Shown: in pieces, positions 58,119 to 64,000 of the stretch | Layout of the letters: each line of letters opens with the position of its first letter | Position numbering within the stretch: position 1 is the stretch's first letter | Assembly: GCA_947561585.1 (NCBI GenBank) | Contig: CANNZV010000328.1 | Span: forward strand, 372,001 to 436,000 | From: Caprella mutica | Taxonomy: Eukaryota > Arthropoda > Malacostraca > Amphipoda > Caprellidae | Direction: 5' to 3' | DNA length: 64,000 bases | Made by a program: the position numbers and the translations under genes | Notes under the pieces: generated by a model | The model's database searches: none | The model's input: only the letters and a program-made list of their open reading frames with translations | What the model was told of the DNA's origin: nothing

Positions 58119-58206
58119 ATACTCCATATGAGACTAAAAGTTTCACGGATGGACGCTCTAAGAAGAGTTTCCCTTTCAACTTGAATTCACCTTACAGTCT
58201 TCCACC
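58119..58206 (+). CDS. Probable internal coding exon, unrecognised
   Basis: A strong acceptor (TTGTCTTACTTTTTCTGACTTTAG region, ending at 58118) and a consensus donor CC|GTAAGT at 58207 bound 88 bp. Only one frame lacks stops: TPYETKSFTDGRSKKSFPFN then LNSPYSLPP, entered after two bases and leaving two. Residue use is not that of AT-rich noise. The combination of two good borders and one clean frame makes this the best-supported orphan exon. The protein family is not recognised, and I found no neighbouring exon whose phase could be tested. Confidence 0.55.
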
Positions 58207-59109
58207 GTAAGTACAATAGTGTCTAACTACAGTAGATAATGCTTATCCTGACTGTATGTGATAATGAATAGAACCTGAGTGGAAACCAGGCCATCTAGAG
58301 ACAGTGAATACCTTATCATTTGAACTTTCCTTTTTTCTATTCAATCCACTGACAAATATAGAGAAGTTATGTCATCGTCCATTTAATTCTTTTTTAATTC
58401 AATGGTTTTGATAAAAATACGGTCTTTTTAAATAAAAAATCGATGATTGGGTCAAAGGAAGTGTTAGGATGACTGCGTACAGCCTAAATTGAATTTTGGT
58501 GTGAGTGCTAAATTGAGTGAATTTTGCGAAATGAGCTTCTATGATGTGTCAATAATTATTCGCCTAGGCGAGTGAGAGAGAAAAGAATGTCGGCAAGAAA
58601 TCTGAATGAAAATTGCTGTGTGATAATGACAGGTGAAGTATGCTTTTTTACTCCTTTTAATTAGGGTATTTTTTGCTGTGGATTAACGTGTAATAATTCA
58701 TTATAAAATATTCTTTCGTTCAATTAAAATATATTGGGTACGTAATTTGTTGTATTATAAGTAGAGATTTTTTTCAAACATTTTGAAAACTGGTGCGTAC
58801 ATCCTTTTTCCTTTCAGGTAATTTATTTTCAGCAGGTAGCTTTTGTGCATCCATGAGCACTACTATTAATATACTTATTTTGCATTTATTAACACAATTC
58901 TATATGCAATATCTGAGACATATAGACACATGACAGACCCTACCTATTTACCTTGAAGGGGTAGAGTTTTTTGAGAAATATTAATGCTTTCACTTACTTT
59001 CATTAATCTCCTAATAAGAGATTGATAAATAACTTGTACTCTATTACAATTTTTATTAACAGCCTTTTTAATCACATTTCTACGTTTACGCTGAAAGGTT
59101 AATTCACTT
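58207..59109. other. Probable intron
   Basis: AT-rich with no repeat or further exon that I can support. Confidence 0.4.
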
Positions 59110-59530
59110 AAAAACTACTCTTTCTTTGTCCGTCGCTTTGACAATTCATCACGCGCCATATTTTTAATTAGATTCCATTATTATGATCGATGCGATGTAT
59201 ACGGAATTGAGAATCGTGCCAAATTGGGCACAATACACGACCGACCGTTAATGGGATGTCCATCATGTGGATGATCGAGCAAGCAAGCCAAGTTCATCTG
59301 TGACAGTCACCAATACTCAATGATGCATAATCCGTCCTGATAATTAGTCAAGATAGTCACTCAATCATTGCCTCGATTAGAGCTTTAGCGATTCCATTAG
59401 CCTAATCGCGGCATTCAGGCTTCGAACATTCCGATGAATTGTTTCTTTGATGTCTAGCGACTGAGTAATTGCCATGCAGCTGGTTACTAACTCTAATTAT
59501 TGACGGGTAACTTATGCTGAATGCGTTGTG
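59110..59530. promoter_or_regulatory. Long balanced-composition island, possible conserved regulatory element
   Basis: About 400 bp of unrepetitive, compositionally balanced sequence rich in TAATTA-type and ATCGAT/GATCGA words (TTTTTAATTAGATTCCATTA, ATGATCGATGCGATG, CGATTAGAGCTTTAGCGATT). Stops occur in every frame. This is how conserved developmental enhancers often look, but conservation is untested. Confidence 0.3.
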
Positions 59531-60102
59531 ATTTAAAATGCTTCAAATTAAAGGAGTGTTTGATGAGTAAATTTGAAAATGTTATTTACGAAAAATATTG
59601 TAATTTAGCGCTAGTGTAATTAATCGAAGATCGGTTGATATTTGCTTCATTAAATTCAAATTTCAATATTTAGTTATAGAACACGATGATTAAAAAGTTA
59701 TACTTGGTTTCAAATTATTTAAATTGAAATATCTAAAGCATCGAAAGTAATTTCAAACTAATGTAGAAAATTTACATAAAATTTTACTGATGGAGAGAAT
59801 AACATCAAAATTTTTTGGTTATCATTAATGTAACTTATATATTTTTTACCCTTATGGTTACTACAGCATTAAGAATTTATAAATACTTAAATTCAAAACA
59901 GCAAAACACAAGGGGAAAATATTTAGTTCATAAATTCAGAGAAATAGCAGCATTATTTTCAGCTATGGAAATGGCTAGCCTTATAAAACTGAATAGCTAC
60001 TTGTAGCATTGGTGCCTTTAACGGAATTTTCGCAGAGAGTTTTATTACATACATAAACATAGATGGTATGGAATTGTACTTCTATAGAGTCGTGTAACCT
60101 TT
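59531..60102. other. AT-rich non-coding stretch
   Basis: A 63-codon frame at 59815-60006 (+) has no recognised motif or splice border. Confidence 0.4.
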
Positions 60103-60190
60103 AAAGTAAGTAACTAAAGTAAGTAAGTATAAGTAAACTAAGTAATTAAAGCGAGTATGTAAAGTAAGTAACTAAAGTGAGTATGTAGAT
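60103..60190. repeat. Simple repeat of AAGTAAGTAACT words
   Basis: Degenerate reiteration of AAAGTAAGTAACT and AAAGCGAGTATGT. Confidence 0.8.
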
Positions 60191-60425
60191 GGTGTGGAGT
60201 AATTAAGCAACTACCATAAACCCAGATGCCAATCTGCATGTTAGAGCATTAAATGTTGTTTGATCGGATTCCCTCTGTTCAAATGATCTCCTTCTAGTTG
60301 AACTCAGTACTTACTGTGATCACATTTCCATGAATGGATGTAAAAAAATGTGACTTAGAAATTATTTCATAAAATTACTCGTTTTGGACTGGGATAATCA
60401 AAATAATAACCGGACAGATACTCTA

Positions 60426-60516
60426 CCATAGTCAGAAAGTGGGTGTAACTAATTAAATCTAACCTTTAGAAATTTCCAAGTGATCTATTAGGACAACAAC
60501 CACTTTTCGAGTACTG
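60426..60516. mobile_element. Small inverted element, AAAGTGGGTGT family
   Basis: Left AGTCAGAAAGTGGGTGT and right ACCACTTTTCGAGTACTG are inverted relatives. Same family as 62822-62899. Confidence 0.55.
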
Positions 60517-60669
60517 TGAGATTAACTAAATGTCTGAAAACTGTGACGTCATTATATATTTTGATAAGTAAAAAGCATAGTTTCTATCTGTGATGATTTG
60601 GTCAAGTTGAGGGAATGATTTCTATGACTATTTCATAAGTTTTGATGTCAGAAGAAAATATAGCAAATA

Positions 60670-61240
60670 GGAACTAGATTACGTGCGCTCGGTAGAGCGC
60701 ATACCCTCGCCGCCACTTTGACCCGTTCTCTACCAAAATCTGATAAACTGGTAACTGAATAATGACCAAACGTCCCACCAAGTTTTAAGAAAATGGTAAA
60801 ATACTTTTTGAGTAATTGAGTTATAAGTGACCTTGACCTTTGACCGGGTCGCTTTCAAAATTCTACCAAATGGTTTCTGGACATTGATCAATCGTTCCAT
60901 CATATTTCAGACAATTTGGTTGAATAATTCTTGAGTTATTGAGTTTTAAATGGCCTTGTCTTTGATCTTTAACCTTTGACCCGGTCGTTCCCAAAATCTA
61001 ACGAAATGGTTCCTGTATATTAAACAATCGTTCAACCAAGTTTCATGCAATATGGTTTAATACTTTTTGAGTTATAAATGACCATGACCTTGACCTTTCA
61101 CCGGGTCGCTTCCAAAATTCTACCATAAGGCCACTGGACATTGACCAATCGTTTCACCAAATTTCAAGCAATTTGTTTGAACCCTTTTTTCAGTTATGCG
61201 AATAACAAGATGATAAATAAATAAATGAATACCGTTAAAA
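60670..61240 (+). mobile_element. Retroposon-like repeat ending in four about 125-bp subunits and an (ATAA)n tail
   Basis: Begins GTGCGCTCGGTAGAGCGCAT, which resembles the D-arm/A-box part of a tRNA gene. Then come four diverged subunits, each with TGACC(C/G)GGTCGCTTTC, CTACCAAATGGTTTCTGGAC, ACCAAGTTTCAAGCAATT, TTTTTGAGTTAT and ATGACCTTGACCTTTGACC. It ends CAGTTATGCGAATAACAAGA followed by (ATAA)n at 61213-61225. A SINE or LINE 3' region is the likely source. Confidence 0.6.
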
Positions 61241-61429
61241 TTTGCGAAGGTAAAAATGATACATCTATGGTATTAATACACTAACTTGGTATACACATTA
61301 CTGCCTTAATACCAAATGAAAATTAAATGATTGAATTAGTCTTAATTTTCAATCTGAATATAACAATATCCAACTCAACTTAGAAACCCAAATCTGCATA
61401 CCCAAATTGCATTGCCTATAGCTAATGTT
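61241..61429. other. Spacer
   Basis: AT-rich, nothing seen. Confidence 0.4.
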
Positions 61430-61680
61430 TGTGCCCCTTTTTCAACTATAAATAATCTTAGGTTAACTCCCAATTACCGCATAGTCGAGCTAACAAAAAG
61501 CCTTTAGCCAATATTAGATTTTCCATAAATATCGAGTTGTATCGGGCTTTATCATCTATATTGGCCGAATTAATCGCGAGTTATTAGCTTCTTTCTCTCG
61601 GACACTTGATAAAGGGCGATAAGGGAGCTCCTATAAACGCAATCTAATAATGCTATTGAGTAGGCTAACTATATTCAATT
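61430..61680. promoter_or_regulatory. Balanced-composition island, possible regulatory element
   Basis: Unrepetitive sequence with TATCGAGTTGTATCGGGCTT, AATTAATCGCGAGTTATTAG and GATAAAGGGCGATAAGGGAG. GATAA and TAAT words are frequent. Stops in all frames. Confidence 0.25.
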
Positions 61681-61918
61681 AAATATCCATTTAAGTCACT
61701 TGCATTAGATAACTTAATTCGTAATTTCATGACTGTATATAAGTTGGTTTATTTCCATTTTCTTATCACCCAACAACTCGTGTCATGATTTTAGAGTAAA
61801 TAAATGAAGACGGAATGTGCCGTGTAATTTGGTCATGATTATACCTCCGAGGTTTATTCAAATTAAAAGTACTGCGAGGCTCAAAACTTCAAGAGATTGA
61901 TGACTGCAGTGAATATTC

Positions 61919-62248
61919 TATATTTGAATGTGCAGGCTCTAAAAGATGTTATATTTGAATTGTGGAGACTCTAAAAGATGTTATATTTGAATTGTGGAGA
62001 CTCTAAAAGATGTTATATTTGAATTGTGGAGACTCTAAAAGATGTTATATTTGAATTGTGGAGACTCTAAAAGATGTTATATTTGAATTGTGGAGACTCT
62101 AAAAGATGTTATATTTGAATTGTGGAGACTCTAAAAGATGTTATATTTGAATTGTGGAGACTCTAAAAGATGTTATATTTGAATTGTGGAGACTCTAAAA
62201 GATGTTATATTTGAATGTGCAGGCTCTAAAAGATGTTATATTTGAACT
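61919..62248. repeat. 32-bp tandem array, 10 units
   Basis: Unit CTCTAAAAGATGTTATATTT followed by GAATTGTGGAGA. The inner units look identical. The first and last junctions instead carry GAATGTGCAGG, so the array is bounded by the same variant on both sides. Confidence 0.95.
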
Positions 62249-62249
62249 T

Positions 62250-62559
62250 AAAAATATCAAATAATTATAAAATAATTGTAGATATCATTCAAAAAAGTAA
62301 TCTAAACTAAAAAATATCTAAACACATCATAGAAAGTGCATAAGCAAGGACAGTCTACTCTAACATGATCGAATCGGATTTTGCTATAAAAAAATCCAAT
62401 CAACATAAATCATTCTTACCAGTCACCATTGGCATATATTACAGAAATACAATGCTGTAGTTTCCTTATGAAATGCGTAACAAAGAATGCATCCCCTGCA
62501 GTTGCACGGATTCATCACTATTCATCCCCGCAACCAAACAAAGTTTTTGCTCTCATCGC
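62250..62559. other. Non-coding stretch
   Basis: Nothing supported is seen. Confidence 0.4.
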
Positions 62560-62810
62560 CAATCCAAATAGAGGAAGCATGCAGGCTTTATTGTGGTGAG
62601 CAATGAAACGATTCAGCTTTGCGCTCGCGCGCCATTGATCATTTTCGTCCATTGGAGCCGAAAACAAAAGGAAAACAACAAAAGGGAAGAAACAAAAAAG
62701 GCGTTTGCGGTAGGAAGAGGTTTTCAGAGAGCTGTTTGATATTGCATTTGGAACAAAGCTTTCGCAGGCTGTTCGAAAAAGGTTTAGAGTTGTTAGGATG
62801 AAAATTATAT
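62560..62810. other. CpG-bearing, compositionally distinct segment
   Basis: Contains TTTGCGCTCGCGCGCCATTG and several more CpG in an otherwise CpG-poor region. Both strands carry open frames (62619-62801 + and 62518-62886 -). The first begins with TTG rather than ATG and neither shows a domain. It could be a promoter or first exon region, or an old insertion. Confidence 0.25.
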
Positions 62811-62821
62811 AGGGGTATTTA

Positions 62822-62899
62822 CAGTAGTCAGAAAGTGGGTGTTGTTCATAACAATTTTGATGTTCTTGACCTACGTTAACACCCACTTTTCAAGTACTG
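62822..62899. mobile_element. 78-bp miniature inverted element
   Basis: CAGTAGTCAGAAAGTGGGTG at left and the inverse of CAGTACTTGAAAAGTGGGTG at right; the 22-bp ends make up over half of the element. Related ends are at 34.7, 60.4 and (one end) 16.2 kb. Confidence 0.7.
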
Positions 62900-64000
62900 C
62901 CAGTGTCCGGATACGGCACCATTCTCGTAGAAAAGAATTGTTATAAATAAGAATCATGAGCATTCATTATAGTGTAGCAATATTAGGAAATTTAATAATT
63001 TATCTGCTAAATCAAAACTGTCTTTTAAAATCAATATTTTTTTATTTCAAAACAATATAACTATTATTCGTAACCTATATACGAGATTGTAGGATAAAAT
63101 TAATTGGATTTCTGTTTCTAACTTTTTTTTCTGGAATGCTCCCATCGTTTCAATTATTTTAAGAGCAATGTATAAAAGAAATGGGTTTAGTTTTAATATG
63201 TTAAGTAACTGAGGTTGATACAGTATGAAATTGAAAATATGAATTTTATTCGTACGATATTTCACATATATTTTCTAAATAACATTCTAATGGAATGAAG
63301 TACCAGAAGCAGCAATCATTTGATTCGAATCGATTATTTAATTGAAATTGAGATTAAATTAAACCAACTACATTTGCAGAATGAATACAGACTGTTAATT
63401 TCATTGGATTGTATTAGACTAAGCATATTATACTGAATGAAGAAGAAAATTTATTAATTGATTAAGTTGAAATAAATTACCATGTTATTTTATCTAAATA
63501 GAACATCCTACAAAATTTTATATATAGATCTGTGAATTCTGATGAATAAAAAAAATTGTGTTATCGGGAAAATGCTTCAAAAACTAACCCAAATTAATAT
63601 TAAGTTATAGTTATTTGGGATGTATACAGTTTATTTTACAGAATAATAGTCTTTAATAGCATCTAAACATATCGATTACTCTTGATCTTAATGTCTACTT
63701 CACTGGGTTTAAAAACAGTACTTTACAAACGAATAAAAGGTAGCCAATTAGATTTGGATTGCTATCTATATTAATATTGTCTTGTTTATAAAGATCTTTC
63801 GTTTAGTCAACAAAAACAACCAGCTAAATCAAATTTAGAATGAATTAAAGACGATCCATTGAAGTATACGATATTTTTTTCTTCACAATAACTTTCGAGC
63901 TAGATGTTTGTATCTCTCCTTTGATATTTTATCAGATTTCTTTCCTAATAAAATAAGTGGAACAGAGAGCTTCAGGGAAAATGTACCATGTCCCTGTGAT
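62900..64000. other. AT-rich non-coding end of window
   Basis: No gene, array or transposon end is seen. The frame at 63047-63265 (-) is composition-driven. Confidence 0.45.

Noticed and set aside
60679..60710. tRNA gene suggested by GCTCGGTAGAGCGC
   Set aside because: Only an A-box-like part is present; no acceptor stem or T-arm can be paired. Treated as a possible SINE head.
62518..62886. 122-codon reverse frame
   Set aside because: Includes the 78-bp inverted element at its start and shows no domain; composition explains its length only in part, so it is kept as an unexplained segment, not a gene.

Overview
This is an AT-rich eukaryotic window, most likely from an invertebrate animal and possibly an arthropod. 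Introns with GT/AG borders, a multi-finger C2H2 zinc-finger gene, a lectin-type FTP domain, a non-LTR retrotransposon with an RNase H domain, and many short inverted-repeat transposons support this. Nothing bacterial, viral or organellar is visible, and the species cannot be fixed from the sequence alone. No tRNA or rRNA gene was seen.

Genes are sparse. The last two coding exons of a fucolectin-like protein lie at 102-1008 (+). A C2H2 zinc-finger protein gene with two visible coding exons lies at 36914-38500 (-). Several isolated exon candidates on the + strand (6940-7021, 13563-13763, 18434-18549, 25124-25337, 58119-58206) have splice borders and one open frame but no family I recognise. Most of the remaining unique sequence is AT-rich intron or intergenic DNA, with a few islands of balanced composition that could be regulatory (near 17.3, 27.3, 59.3 and 61.5 kb).

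The rest is repeats. Tandem arrays: a 27-bp satellite with a 270-bp higher-order repeat (7.06-9.03 kb), a 40-bp array of 30 units (19.3-20.5 kb), a 34-bp array (31.7-32.2 kb), a 22-bp minisatellite of about 110 units (43.7-46.1 kb) and a 32-bp array (61.9-62.2 kb). From 39 to 47 kb there is a mosaic of repeated modules around a decayed LINE, with the word TGCAGACTGG recurring near module edges. From 47.8 to 57.3 kb, palindromic (foldback) elements lie almost end to end, including nested insertions.

The most unusual theme is a group of elements whose two ends are clusters of a short word in opposite orientation: 3.9-4.4, 10.1-11.0, 43.5-46.6, 52.0-53.2 and 56.5-57.3 kb, each with its own word. 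Conventional terminal-inverted-repeat elements also occur: pogo/Tigger-like with TA duplications, piggyBac-like with TTAA, Harbinger-like with TTA, and one foldback with an exact 8-bp target duplication. All assignments are by eye and need repeat-library and transcript comparison.
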